Assembly: GCA_900319225.1 (NCBI GenBank)
Contig: ONNV01000003.1
Span: 186,001 to 250,000 of the forward strand
Length of the DNA stretch: 64,000 nucleotides
From: an uncultured Prevotellaceae bacterium
GTDB taxonomy: Bacteria > Bacteroidota > Bacteroidia > Bacteroidales > Bacteroidaceae
Reading direction: 5' to 3'
A program made the translations under genes and the position numbers. Position 1 is the first letter of the stretch, and every line of letters starts with the position of its first letter. Of this stretch, positions 1 to 8,696 are shown in pieces. The notes under the pieces were generated by a model, which saw nothing but the letters and a program-made list of their open reading frames with translations, made no database searches and had not been told where the DNA came from.

Positions 1-1227
1 GTTGAGGTACAGATCCGCAGCCGCCGTATGGACGAGATTGCCGAGCAGGGTATTGCCGCACACTGGAAATACAAGGACGGTTCCAGCTATGAGGAGGACG
101 AGTCAGAACTCACCCACTGGCTGGAGACCATCAAGGAGATACTTGAAGACCCGCAGCCGGACTCCATGGATTTCCTGGATACCATCAAGCTGAACCTCTA
201 TTCATCGGAGATATTCATATTCACCCCCAAGGGAGAGTTGCGTACCATGCCTCAGGGCAGTACCGTGCTGGACTTTGCATTCACCATACACACCTATATG
301 GGAACCAACTGCATAGGTGCCAAGGTAAACCATAAGCTTGAGGCCATAAACTATGAGCTCAAGAGCGGTGACCAGGTGGAGATACTCACCAGCAAGAGCC
401 AGAAAGTGAGCCCCGAGTGGCTGGATTTTGCCACCACCGCCAAGGCCCGCGGCAAGATAAAGCAGGTACTGCGCAAGGAGGAGCGCGCCAACCAGAAATT
501 CGGAGAGGCCATATTCCATGAGTTCCTTGAGAATGAGGAGCTGGAGGTTGATTCCGATAAGATGGAACGCATATGTCATCTGCACGGCATGGCCAGCCGT
601 GACGAGCTGATGATAGCCCTGGGACAGAAAAAGATCATCCTGGGTGACGCCGAGCGTAATATTATAAAAGGTGAGAGTGACAGCTGGTACAAGAGATTCT
701 GGTCATCATTCTCATCATCGTCCTCATCAAAGGAGAAAGAGAAGAAGGACCAGGAGGATTCACAGAGTGGAGTTGATGTAAAGCGCACGCTTATCATCAA
801 TGACATGGATATGCACAAATACACCTTTGCTCACTGCTGTAATCCTGTTCCCGGCGATGCCGTTCTGGGATTTGCCGACGAGAAAGGCCATATCACCATA
901 CACAAGCGCAAATGTGAGGTAGCCAACAAGCTCAAGGCAGCCAAGGGTAACCGTATCCTTACCATCGAGTGGCAGATAGAGAACAGCCTGTTCCCCGTAA
1001 CCATCTACATGAAGGGTCTGGACAGCATAGGTACCTTAGGTAAGATCACAGAGATCATCTCCAAGAAGATGAACGTGAACATGAACAAGCTTGTGATTGA
1101 ATCCAAGGAGGGCCTGTTTGAGGGCACAATCAGCGTCGAGGTCCACAGTCTTAAGGACGTGGATAAGATTCAGAAAGAACTTAAGAAGATCAAGAATATT
1201 ACAACGGTTGTCCGCAAGGAGGAGTAG
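1..1227 (+). CDS. RelA/SpoT-family (p)ppGpp synthetase/hydrolase, C-terminal part
   Basis: The 3' part of a bifunctional stringent-response enzyme that makes and/or degrades (p)ppGpp; the gene enters from the left edge, open from base 1 in frame 1. The first residues are the end of the synthetase domain (VEVQIRSRRMDEIAEQG, then AAHWKYK). Next comes the TGS domain (IFIFTPKGELRTMPQGSTV), then a linker with a Ser-rich low-complexity run (about codons 230-245), the conserved cysteine motif HCCNPVPGD, and a C-terminal ACT domain. The HD hydrolase and most of the synthetase lie outside the window, so rel versus spoT activity cannot be judged. Its last 29 bp overlap the convergent MerR gene. Confidence 0.93.
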   Translation, partial: VEVQIRSRRMDEIAEQGIAAHWKYKDGSSYEEDESELTHWLETIKEILEDPQPDSMDFLDTIKLNLYSSEIFIFTPKGELRTMPQGSTVLDFAFTIHTYMGTNCIGAKVNHKLEAINYELKSGDQVEILTSKSQKVSPEWLDFATTAKARGKIKQVLRKEERANQKFGEAIFHEFLENEELEVDSDKMERICHLHGMASRDELMIALGQKKIILGDAERNIIKGESDSWYKRFWSSFSSSSSSKEKEKKDQEDSQSGVDVKRTLIINDMDMHKYTFAHCCNPVPGDAVLGFADEKGHITIHKRKCEVANKLKAAKGNRILTIEWQIENSLFPVTIYMKGLDSIGTLGKITEIISKKMNVNMNKLVIESKEGLFEGTISVEVHSLKDVDKIQKELKKIKNITTVVRKEE

Positions 1228-1564
1228 CGTTCAGCTCATCCAGTATAGCCAAAAGCTCTTCACGTACCGCCTTGAGACGCTCCACGATCTCATGGGTATC
1301 GGTAGTTTTCTGCGGATTCTCCTTCATACGGGTCTTGGCACCCTTTATGGTGAGTGACTTCTCCTTTACAAGGTGATTCACCAGCTTTATCTGCTCAATG
1401 TCATCGAGAGTATAATGACGAACGCCATTGGCATTCTTCTTGGGTTTGATCTCCTTGAATTCCTTCTCCCAGTAGCGTAGAGTACTCTCGGGGATCTCAA
1501 GCATCTCCGACACCTCCTTTATGGAGTAATATTTCTTAAGAACCTTGTTGGGATTTAGTGCCAT
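1199..1564 (-). CDS. MerR-family transcriptional regulator
   Basis: A 121-residue DNA-binding regulator with an N-terminal MerR winged helix-turn-helix (YSIKEVSEMLEIPESTLRYW) followed by a helical region (HYTLDDIEQIKLVNHLV) and a C-terminal coiled segment. No Cys-rich effector site is visible, so the inducer is unknown. I chose the ATG at 1564; a TTG three codons earlier is less likely. It starts immediately after the stop of the upstream M23 peptidase gene, so the two are probably co-transcribed. The pairing of M23 peptidase and MerR next to alaS is, as I recall, common in Bacteroidales. Confidence 0.85.
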   Translation of the reverse strand: MALNPNKVLKKYYSIKEVSEMLEIPESTLRYWEKEFKEIKPKKNANGVRHYTLDDIEQIKLVNHLVKEKSLTIKGAKTRMKENPQKTTDTHEIVERLKAVREELLAILDELNATPPCGQPL

Positions 1565-1565
1565 A

Positions 1566-2552
1566 TCAGTCAAATACTTTTCCGTGGTTTTCGGCCAGTT
1601 TTATCATCTCCTCATACTGGTCCGCATTCAGATCCATGAAATAATAGTTTATAGGATTGACATCCTGCCATTTTCCTTTGGCCTTGTCATTTACCAGGAC
1701 CTCATAATGTACGTGCGGGCCGGTACTCTTTCCGGTTGATCCGGCCAGGCCAATCTCCTCACTGCGAACCACCTTCTGCCCCTCCTTGACGAGAATCTTA
1801 CTCAGGTGCGCGTATCGGGTCTTATATCCGTAACCGTGGTCAATCTCAACCAGGTTTCCAAAACCGGTCTGCCACTTGGCATAAACCACCGTTCCGTTAC
1901 CTGTAGCATAGACGGGTGTTCCGGTGTCACATGCAAAATCCATTCCGCGATGGAAACGGCGTACATGATATATGGGGTCATTACGGTATCCGTAACCGGA
2001 TGCTGTACGTTTAAGGTCCTTGTTTGATACGGGCTGGATGGCAGGTATGCAAGCCAGTTTGTTCTCCTGCTCACGTGACAGCTCCACCACCTCATTGAAT
2101 GAACGGGTCTGCATGTAGAGCTTTTTCTCAAGCAGGTCAACTTTCTGTGACGTGTTTATCACAAGCTCCGCATTTGACATATCGGTCAGTTCGGCGTAAC
2201 GGTTGGTGCCGTTGAATCCGGCCTGACGTACCATGTCAGGTACGGGATCGGCCTCCAGGAGCACGCGGTACAGATTGTCATCGCGCTCCTCTATATCATG
2301 GAGCACCAGCAATGCGTCATCGACCTTACGCGACAGCACACGGTACTGTGACTGCAGACGGCTGTTCTCTGTCATGAGGTCGCGCATCTGAGGGGTGTTT
2401 ATGACAAACCAGTATATGATGAAGAATACTCCACCCAGAATGAAAGCCAGCAGCAGGCGCCATAGCCAGGATATCAGCTTCTGCCACAAGGTAGGATAGA
2501 CCCTGCGGTAAACCCTGTGATTGGGGTCATACTGATAGTAAATCTTCCTCAT
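1566..2552 (-). CDS. M23-family membrane-anchored metallopeptidase
   Basis: Putative cell-wall peptidase or divisome/elongasome accessory factor. The 328-residue protein has a short basic cytoplasmic N-terminus, one transmembrane helix (about residues 25-45), a coiled-coil periplasmic stretch, and a C-terminal LytM/M23 domain. The zinc-binding motifs HRGMDF (HxxxD) and HVHYE (HxH) are intact, so it is probably catalytically competent. The start is the ATG at 2552, which puts a short basic segment before the membrane helix; the longer reading from 2615 crosses the promoter region. It shares a divergent promoter region with alaS and precedes merR with almost no gap. Confidence 0.9.
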   Translation of the reverse strand: MRKIYYQYDPNHRVYRRVYPTLWQKLISWLWRLLLAFILGGVFFIIYWFVINTPQMRDLMTENSRLQSQYRVLSRKVDDALLVLHDIEERDDNLYRVLLEADPVPDMVRQAGFNGTNRYAELTDMSNAELVINTSQKVDLLEKKLYMQTRSFNEVVELSREQENKLACIPAIQPVSNKDLKRTASGYGYRNDPIYHVRRFHRGMDFACDTGTPVYATGNGTVVYAKWQTGFGNLVEIDHGYGYKTRYAHLSKILVKEGQKVVRSEEIGLAGSTGKSTGPHVHYEVLVNDKAKGKWQDVNPINYYFMDLNADQYEEMIKLAENHGKVFD

Positions 2553-2569
2553 AATCTTTGTATAACGCA

Positions 2570-2597
2570 CAAAAATAGGAAAAAAGCCGTAAATTTG
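2570..2597. promoter_or_regulatory. Divergent Bacteroidetes -7 boxes for M23 peptidase and alaS
   Basis: Two TAnnTTTG elements face opposite ways: TATTTTTG on the minus strand (2570-2577) for the M23 gene and TAAATTTG on the plus strand (2590-2597) for alaS, with its ATG 35 bp beyond. No convincing -33 TTTG at the ideal spacing is seen for either. Confidence 0.6.
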
Positions 2598-2631
2598 CAC
2601 CTCAAATTGAAACACAATTGATTTTTTAGAT

Positions 2632-5241
2632 ATGATGACAGCTAAGGAAATACGTGATTCCTACAAGCGTTTTTTTGAGAGCAAAGGGCATCTGATCGTA
2701 CCCTCTGCACCGATGGTCGTTAAAGATGACCCCACCCTGATGTTCACCAACGCCGGAATGAACCAGTTCAAGGATATCATTCTGGGTAACCGTGCCCCCA
2801 AGAGCCGCCGCGTTGCCGACTCACAGAAGTGCCTGCGTGTAAGCGGTAAGCACAATGACCTGGAGGAGGTAGGACATGATACCTATCATCACACCATGTT
2901 TGAGATGCTGGGCAACTGGTCATTCGGTGACTATTTCAAGAAAGAGGCAATCAGCTGGGCTTGGGAGTATCTGGTAGATGTACTCAAACTGGACCCCAAG
3001 AACCTCTACGCCACTGTATTTGAAGGCAGCAAGGAGGAGGGGCTGGAGCGCGACAATGAGGCTGCTGCCATCTGGGAGCAGTTCCTGCCCAAGGATCATA
3101 TCCTGAACGGTAACAAGCACGATAATTTCTGGGAGATGGGCGATACCGGCCCCTGCGGTCCCTGCAGTGAGATCCATATGGACTCACGCTCCGACGAGGA
3201 GAAGGCCAAGGTGCCCGGCCGCGACCTGGTAAACAAGGACCACCCCCAGGTAATTGAGATATGGAACCTGGTGTTCATGCAGTTCAACCGCAAGGCTGAC
3301 CACTCACTTGAGCCCCTGCCCGCCAAGGTAATCGATACCGGTATGGGATTTGAGCGTCTGGTCCGCACCCTGCAGGGTAAGCAGTCCAACTATGACACCG
3401 ATGTATTCCAGCCCATCATCAAGCAGATAGGTGCCCTGACAGGTAAGGAGTACGGCAAGGATGAGAAGGTTGACATAGCCATGCGCGTTGTGGCTGACCA
3501 CATCCGTACCATAGCATTCAGTATCACTGACGGCCAGCTGCCCTCAAACGCCAAGGCCGGTTACGTAATCCGTCGTATCCTGCGCCGTGCAGTACGTTAC
3601 GCCTACACGTTCCTGGGCCAGAAGGAGGCATTCCTCTACAAGCTGCTGCCCGTGCTCATCGACAATATGGGTGACGCTTACCCTGAGCTCAGTGCACAGA
3701 AGACCCTCATCGAGAAGGTCATCATTGAGGAGGAGGAGTCATTCCTGCGTACCCTTGAGACCGGTATCAAGCTCCTTGATAAGGTTATGGCCGATACCAA
3801 GGCCGTGGGGAGCACCGTCATCAGCGGTGTGAACGCATTCACACTCTACGATACCTACGGATTCCCGCTTGACCTTACAGAACTCATTCTGCGTGAGAAC
3901 GGCATGACCGTCAACATCGATGAGTTCAATGAGGAGATGGCGGGGCAGAAGTCCCGCTCCCGCAACGCCGCCGCCGTAGAGAACGGAGACTGGGTTGTAC
4001 TCCGTGAGGGTGAGACTGAGTTTGTAGGTTATGACTTCACTGAGTATGAGACATCCATCCTGCGCTACCGCGAGGTTAAGCAGAAGAGCGGCGTGATCTA
4101 TCAGATAGTTCTGGACAAGACTCCGTTCTATGCCGAGATGGGTGGTCAGGTAGGTGACCAGGGCGTTATCGTTAGTGAATTCGAGACAATCGATATAATT
4201 GACACCAAGAAGGAGAACGGCCTGCCCGTTCATATCACCAAGAAGCTGCCCCAGCACCCCGAGGCTCCCATGATGGCTTGCGTTGACACCGACAAGCGTC
4301 ACGCCTGTGAGGCTAACCACACCGCAACCCACCTGCTGGATGAGGCTCTGCGTGAGGTACTTGGTTCACATGTAGAGCAGAAGGGATCATTGGTAACCCC
4401 CGACAGTCTGCGCTTTGACTTCTCACACTTCCAGAAAGTGACCGATGAGGAGTTGCGTCAGGTAGAGCGTCTGGTCAATGCCAAGATCCGTGAGGACCTG
4501 CCCCTGCAGGAGCATCGCGACCTGCCTATCGAGGAGGCCAAGAAACTTGGTGCCATAGCCCTCTTTGGTGAGAAATACGGCGACAAGGTACGTGTAGTAC
4601 AGTTCGGCCAGTCAATAGAGTTCTGCGGTGGTGTTCATGCAGCATCAACCGGCCGCATCGGAATGTTCAAGATTGTATCCGAGAGCTCAATCGCTGCCGG
4701 TGTACGCCGTATCGAGGCCCTTACCGGTGCTGCCGTTGAGGAGATGCTCTATAACTACCAGGATTCAATGAACAACCTCAAGGCCCTGCTTCCCGGTACA
4801 TCGGTTGAGGCATCGGTCAAGAAGGCTCTCGACGAGAACGCAGCCCTCAAGAAACAGGTTGAGGAGTTCATGAAACAGAAGACAGCCCAGCTTAAGGATG
4901 ACCTCATCAAGCAGGCTAAGGATATAAACGGAGTAAAGGTAATAAGCACCGTCATCTCTGCAAGCGCAGCCATGGTAAAGGATCTGGTATTCGGTATCCG
5001 TGGTGAGCAGACACAGAACACACTGGTTATTGTGGGCAGTGAGGAGAACGGCAAGCCTATGATTACCGTAAGCGTAAGCGAGGACCTGACATCACGCTTC
5101 AATGCCGGCCAGATGGTCCGTGAGGCTGCCAAACTTATCCAGGGTGGTGGCGGCGGCCAGCCGCACTACGCTACCGCGGGCGGTAAGAATCCGGAAGGGT
5201 TATCTGCGGCTGTGGAAAGCTTGCTCAAAACTATCGGGTAA
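2632..5241 (+). CDS. alaS: Alanyl-tRNA synthetase
   Basis: Charges tRNA-Ala with alanine. The 869-residue length is full for the family. The class II catalytic core is at the N-terminus ([28 protein letters not shown]), followed by the tRNA-recognition region, the editing domain with its zinc ligands ([11 protein letters not shown] and [13 protein letters not shown]) and the C-terminal DHHA1 domain ending in the Gly-rich segment [20 protein letters not shown] occurs at the start; I use the first. A hairpin and T-run follow the stop at about 5258-5286. Confidence 0.98.
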   Translation: MMTAKEIRDSYKRFFESKGHLIVPSAPMVVKDDPTLMFTNAGMNQFKDIILGNRAPKSRRVADSQKCLRVSGKHNDLEEVGHDTYHHTMFEMLGNWSFGDYFKKEAISWAWEYLVDVLKLDPKNLYATVFEGSKEEGLERDNEAAAIWEQFLPKDHILNGNKHDNFWEMGDTGPCGPCSEIHMDSRSDEEKAKVPGRDLVNKDHPQVIEIWNLVFMQFNRKADHSLEPLPAKVIDTGMGFERLVRTLQGKQSNYDTDVFQPIIKQIGALTGKEYGKDEKVDIAMRVVADHIRTIAFSITDGQLPSNAKAGYVIRRILRRAVRYAYTFLGQKEAFLYKLLPVLIDNMGDAYPELSAQKTLIEKVIIEEEESFLRTLETGIKLLDKVMADTKAVGSTVISGVNAFTLYDTYGFPLDLTELILRENGMTVNIDEFNEEMAGQKSRSRNAAAVENGDWVVLREGETEFVGYDFTEYETSILRYREVKQKSGVIYQIVLDKTPFYAEMGGQVGDQGVIVSEFETIDIIDTKKENGLPVHITKKLPQHPEAPMMACVDTDKRHACEANHTATHLLDEALREVLGSHVEQKGSLVTPDSLRFDFSHFQKVTDEELRQVERLVNAKIREDLPLQEHRDLPIEEAKKLGAIALFGEKYGDKVRVVQFGQSIEFCGGVHAASTGRIGMFKIVSESSIAAGVRRIEALTGAAVEEMLYNYQDSMNNLKALLPGTSVEASVKKALDENAALKKQVEEFMKQKTAQLKDDLIKQAKDINGVKVISTVISASAAMVKDLVFGIRGEQTQNTLVIVGSEENGKPMITVSVSEDLTSRFNAGQMVREAAKLIQGGGGGQPHYATAGGKNPEGLSAAVESLLKTIG

Positions 5242-5512
5242 GCCATCCGGCGGGTTTCTCGCGCCTTCGGCGCTCGGGCTTTTTTGACTTTCTTGGCCCT
5301 GAAGGGCCTTGAAAGTCGCTAGCTGGAAACGTATTATTGTATTAGGAGCATTTTACCTTTTTTTAGTTTGGGGCGGCGACGCCCCAAACCCGTTCCGCGG
5401 TATTCCATACCGCTCCACTCTGCCGGCCTTCCAGGCCGGGTAAAAGTTTTACTGGGTGCAGCTGGAAACCTTTTTACACCTAGGTATACCTAACTGGAAA
5501 CCGTGTTGGTGT
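5242..5512. other. Structured intergenic region after alaS, with probable terminator
   Basis: No gene is seen in this 271-bp stretch. It holds a probable alaS terminator (GCGCC-TTC-GGCGC at 5261-5273, T-run to 5286) and a series of further short palindromes: GGCCC/GGGCC near 5295, a GGGGCG/CGCCCC stem near 5370-5390 and CCGGCCT/AGGCCGG near 5424-5440. A short motif, CTGGAAAC, recurs three times (near 5322, 5462 and 5494). Possibly the wreckage of repetitive elements; function unknown. Confidence 0.5.
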
Positions 5513-5614
5513 GGGGCGCAAAGGGGACGGTTCTATCTGTGCCCTTGTATTTACCTCTACTAATTCTGGAAATATTCAAAAAGGGCACAGATAGAACCGT
5601 CCCCTTTGCGCCCC
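5513..5614. repeat. REP-like 34-bp inverted repeat (GGGACGGTTCT family) between convergent genes
   Basis: Arms at 5513-5546 and 5581-5614 are perfect 34-nt inverted copies around a 34-nt AT-rich loop. The core is GGGGACGGTTCTATCTGTG. It abuts the stop codon of the RecD-like helicase with no gap. The same 34-nt arm recurs at 31267. It probably acts as a bidirectional terminator and is of the REP/palindrome type mobilised by RAYT-like transposases in other bacteria; no such transposase is in the window. Confidence 0.85.
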
Positions 5615-7042
5615 TCATTCAGGCCAGTTGACAAGGTATACCCGCTCCGTGGCGCGGGTAAGGGCGGTATACAGCCACCGGTAATACTCCACATCCCGCC
5701 CGTCCTCCGGAACAAACCCCTGGTCAATGAAAATGTTTTTCCACTGTCCGCCCTGCGCCTTGTGGCATGTAACGGCATAGGCGTATTTTATCTGGAGTGC
5801 ATTGAAATGTTCATTCTCACGCAGCTTCTTCATCTTCTCCTTGCGCGACGGAATATCGGCATAGTCCTCCATCACATTACTGAACAGCCGCTCGCTCTCC
5901 TGGCGCGTAAGTGACGGAGCCTCGCTGTGCAGCGTATCCAACAGGAGCGTGACCTCCATCTCCAGGTCATCATAATCCGGGAATGAGAGGGTGGCATCCT
6001 CAAAACGGAACCCGTAAAGCTCACGCTGACGGCGCACACGGCGTATCACCGCGATATCGCCATTAGCAATGAATGACGGGATGTTGGTATATGAATCCCC
6101 CTCCTCGGCTATCATGCGCTCAGTCCAGTAGTAGTTGTTCTTTACAATCATCACGCTGTCACCGCGGCACAGCTCGTCCTCACGGTCCAGGATGGTGTTG
6201 CGTATGCCGTTGTTATAAGTGATGGCACGCTTGTTGGACCGGCACAGCACCATGGTCTCATCTATACCGTCACGGCTGTAACAGGTGCTCAGCGTCTCAA
6301 TAAGGTCCGATCCCGATATCTTGACCACATCCTTGAAACCATCCAGCTTGAAACGGAATCCGCCCGGCATAGCCACGTCACGCGTATACTCCCTAAGCAC
6401 GGTGGCATTATGCAGGATGCCGGACTCCTGCAGCTGTCGCATCACATTCTCCAGACAGAACTCCTGCACGCCCAGCCCATACAGCGAAAGCGCCTGGGCC
6501 GATAACGCCGGACTCTCCAGCTCACCCACAGGAGGCAGCTGAGCGTCATCGCCCAGCATCAGCAGACGGCAGTCCTTACCGGAGTAAACGTAACTGATAA
6601 GGTCATCCAGAAGACGCCCCGTACCGAACGTAGAGCCGGAGAGTCCCTCATTGGATATCATTGACGCCTCATCAACCAGAAACAGAGTCTGCTCATGCAG
6701 GTTACGGTCCAGCTGGAAGCTGTCGGCATCAAGTAGTGATTTCTGGCGGTATATCTTTTTATGGATGGTACAGGCCTGGAATCCCGATGTGTTTGAGAAC
6801 ACCTTGGCCGCACGTCCGGTGGGCGCCATGAGTACCACGCGGCGGTGGTGCCCTATCATTGTCCTTACCAGCGAACTGATGATTGATGTCTTACCGGTAC
6901 CCGCATAACCCTTGAGCAGAAAGACCTGTCTTGGAGTGCGGTCATTCACGAATCCGGCCAGACGGTTTATGGCAACAGTCTGCTCTGGGGTGGCCTCAAA
7001 AGGGAAATTGGCCATAATATCGTGAAAAAGAGGGTCAATCAT
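5615..7042 (-). CDS. RecD-like superfamily 1 DNA helicase
   Basis: A 475-residue SF1B ATP-dependent DNA helicase resembling the RecD2/AAA_30-UvrD_C_2 group. The Walker A motif is GYAGTGKTS near residue 45; Walker B/DEAS is LVDEASMI; a QLPPVG motif (motif III) follows; the C-terminal UvrD_C_2 signature is VTCHKAQGGQW and the final helicase motif is WLYTALTRATERV. RecB/RecC-like partners are not adjacent, so it probably acts alone in repair or recombination. The ATG at 7042 is preferred over an in-frame TTG at 7057. It converges on alaS across the REP pair. Confidence 0.9.
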   Translation of the reverse strand: MIDPLFHDIMANFPFEATPEQTVAINRLAGFVNDRTPRQVFLLKGYAGTGKTSIISSLVRTMIGHHRRVVLMAPTGRAAKVFSNTSGFQACTIHKKIYRQKSLLDADSFQLDRNLHEQTLFLVDEASMISNEGLSGSTFGTGRLLDDLISYVYSGKDCRLLMLGDDAQLPPVGELESPALSAQALSLYGLGVQEFCLENVMRQLQESGILHNATVLREYTRDVAMPGGFRFKLDGFKDVVKISGSDLIETLSTCYSRDGIDETMVLCRSNKRAITYNNGIRNTILDREDELCRGDSVMIVKNNYYWTERMIAEEGDSYTNIPSFIANGDIAVIRRVRRQRELYGFRFEDATLSFPDYDDLEMEVTLLLDTLHSEAPSLTRQESERLFSNVMEDYADIPSRKEKMKKLRENEHFNALQIKYAYAVTCHKAQGGQWKNIFIDQGFVPEDGRDVEYYRWLYTALTRATERVYLVNWPE

Positions 7043-7095
7043 CTGCCTGAAAAGCAAAAAAATGTTGTTTTATGGATTAATACGGATAATTGTTC

Positions 7096-7103
7096 TATTT
7101 TTG
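7096..7103 (+). promoter_or_regulatory. -7 box for the 7133 gene
   Basis: TATTTTTG fits the Bacteroidetes TAnnTTTG -7 element, 29 bp before the ATG. The -33 element is not clear. Confidence 0.5.
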
Positions 7104-7132
7104 CGATGCGAAAATAAATAAAAACATCCGAT

Positions 7133-7912
7133 ATGAAAAAAGTAGTCAACATTCTTCTTTCACTCTGCATCATAGCAATGATATACGTTGTTTATGAAAG
7201 CATTATGGGACCTATCAGGTTCGCTAAGGAGAAAGAAATACGTGACAAAGCCGTAATAGAGAAGCTCCTGGAGATCAAGGCTGTCCAGAATGAGTACAAC
7301 AACCTTCTCCGCGGTGGTTACTGCGACAATTTTGACACTCTCGCAGCTTTCATCAGAACAGCTCAGATTCCTATCGTAAACAGAAACGGTGAGTTGACCG
7401 ATGACCAGTTGGATCATGATTGGACAGAGTCCAAGGTCCTGACCCTTTACGCTAAGGCACGCTCAGCAGAAATCGAGGCTGAGAGACTTACCGGCCGTAA
7501 GGCTGCCAACAAGAGAATAGAGGCCGACACACTCTGGCAGAAAGCCGCCAGGGAGGGCTTCATCATACTCCATGAGGACGGTACCAAAGAGTTCCTCTTT
7601 AGCCGTGAGACAGAGTTCGTAAGCCTTTATGACTCTATTTTCAAGGGTAAGGTAATCGATCCTGATTCACTCCGTTACGTACCCTACGGCAACGGTGCAA
7701 TGTTTGAGCTCTCAATTGAGTCAGACACATCTGCAACAGATGTAGTTTCACACTCATTCCAGGCTCAGACTTCATTTGAGAGCTATCTGGGACCCAACAG
7801 CTACGGCGGCGGTCTGGACCGTCAGGAGCTCATCAACCTGCTTGAGGATTGTGACGACCGTGGCCGTTACCGCGGCATGAGAGTTGACAACAACTCAGGA
7901 AACTGGGAATAA
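7133..7912 (+). CDS. Conserved hypothetical membrane-anchored protein
   Basis: I do not recognise a named family. The 259-residue protein has one N-terminal hydrophobic helix (about residues 5-23) without a lipobox or clear cleavage site, so it is probably anchored in the inner membrane with a periplasmic domain. An acidic and basic helical stretch (residues 30-55) follows, then a mixed soluble domain. It has its own promoter, and a strong hairpin terminator follows at 7934-7971, so it is monocistronic. Codon use matches the neighbours. Confidence 0.75.
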   Translation: MKKVVNILLSLCIIAMIYVVYESIMGPIRFAKEKEIRDKAVIEKLLEIKAVQNEYNNLLRGGYCDNFDTLAAFIRTAQIPIVNRNGELTDDQLDHDWTESKVLTLYAKARSAEIEAERLTGRKAANKRIEADTLWQKAAREGFIILHEDGTKEFLFSRETEFVSLYDSIFKGKVIDPDSLRYVPYGNGAMFELSIESDTSATDVVSHSFQAQTSFESYLGPNSYGGGLDRQELINLLEDCDDRGRYRGMRVDNNSGNWE

Positions 7913-7933
7913 CCCTAAACAACATTTATACCG

Positions 7934-7971
7934 GAATCCATCTACCTGAAAGGCGGATGGATTCTTTTTTC
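7934..7971 (+). terminator. Rho-independent terminator
   Basis: Perfect 9-bp stem GAATCCATC/GATGGATTC followed by six or more T residues, directly between the 7133 gene and rsmD. Confidence 0.8.
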
Positions 7972-7997
7972 TTTAAACCCTATAAGATACAGAAACA

Positions 7998-8528
7998 ATG
8001 CGTGTAATAAGCGGAATATACAAGCACAGACGGTTTGAGATACCCCACACATTCAGTGCCAGGCCCACCACGGATTTTGCCAAGGAGAGCCTTTTCAACA
8101 TTCTGGCCAACCGTATAGACCTGGAGGATGCCACCGCGCTGGACCTCTTCTCTGGCACCGGCAGCATAAGCATTGAACTGGTATCAAGAGGCTGTGCGCA
8201 TGTGGTAAGCGTTGAGAACAACCCCGCTCACCACAGTTTCATCTGCAAGGTCATGGAGACCGTCAAGACTGACAAGTGCATCCCCGTAAAGGGAGACGTA
8301 TTCAAATACATTGCCAGCTGCAACACTCAGTTTGATTTCATATTTGCAGACCCTCCCTATCAGCTTGAGAACATAGCTGAGATTCCGGATCTTATCTTTG
8401 AAGGGAACCTGCTGGCCCCGGACGGCATATTCGTCCTGGAGCACGGCAAGAGCAATGACTTTAAGGATCACCCGCACTTTACTGACATGAAAGTGTACGG
8501 GTCAGTACATTTTACATTTTTCAAATGA
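7998..8528 (+). CDS. rsmD: 16S rRNA (guanine(966)-N2)-methyltransferase
   Basis: SAM-dependent methylation of G966 in 16S rRNA. The 176-residue Rossmann methyltransferase has the N-terminal RVISGIYKHR and RPTTDFAKESLFNIL signatures, the SAM-binding motif ALDLFSGTGSISIEL and the catalytic FADPPYQ. Length is normal. The stop codon lies inside a palindromic AT-rich hairpin, so the terminator overlaps the 3' end of the gene. Confidence 0.95.
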   Translation: MRVISGIYKHRRFEIPHTFSARPTTDFAKESLFNILANRIDLEDATALDLFSGTGSISIELVSRGCAHVVSVENNPAHHSFICKVMETVKTDKCIPVKGDVFKYIASCNTQFDFIFADPPYQLENIAEIPDLIFEGNLLAPDGIFVLEHGKSNDFKDHPHFTDMKVYGSVHFTFFK

Positions 8529-8552
8529 AAATGTACAAATACTCTTTTTATT
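8505..8552 (+). terminator. Terminator overlapping the rsmD stop
   Basis: GTACATTTT (8505-8513) pairs with AAAATGTAC (8528-8536) and is followed by a T-rich run. The remaining spacer to 8696 shows no gene and no repeat I can name. Confidence 0.55.
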
Positions 8553-8696
8553 TTGCTTTGCAAAAGCGCTCCTGAATATGTGGCTTCGCCGACCTTTTCT
8601 CGCCACGACAGAGTGAGTAAACTCCCTCTGTTCGTCTGGCTTATCGAAAACGTTCGCTTAGCTCCCTCCGGTCGCGTCCTTCGGACTGTTGAAGGA

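Noticed and set aside
8529-8696. Small gene between rsmD and the beta-barrel gene
   Set aside because: Short frames on both strands overlap the terminator or the barrel 3' end; none has a start, promoter and protein-like composition together.
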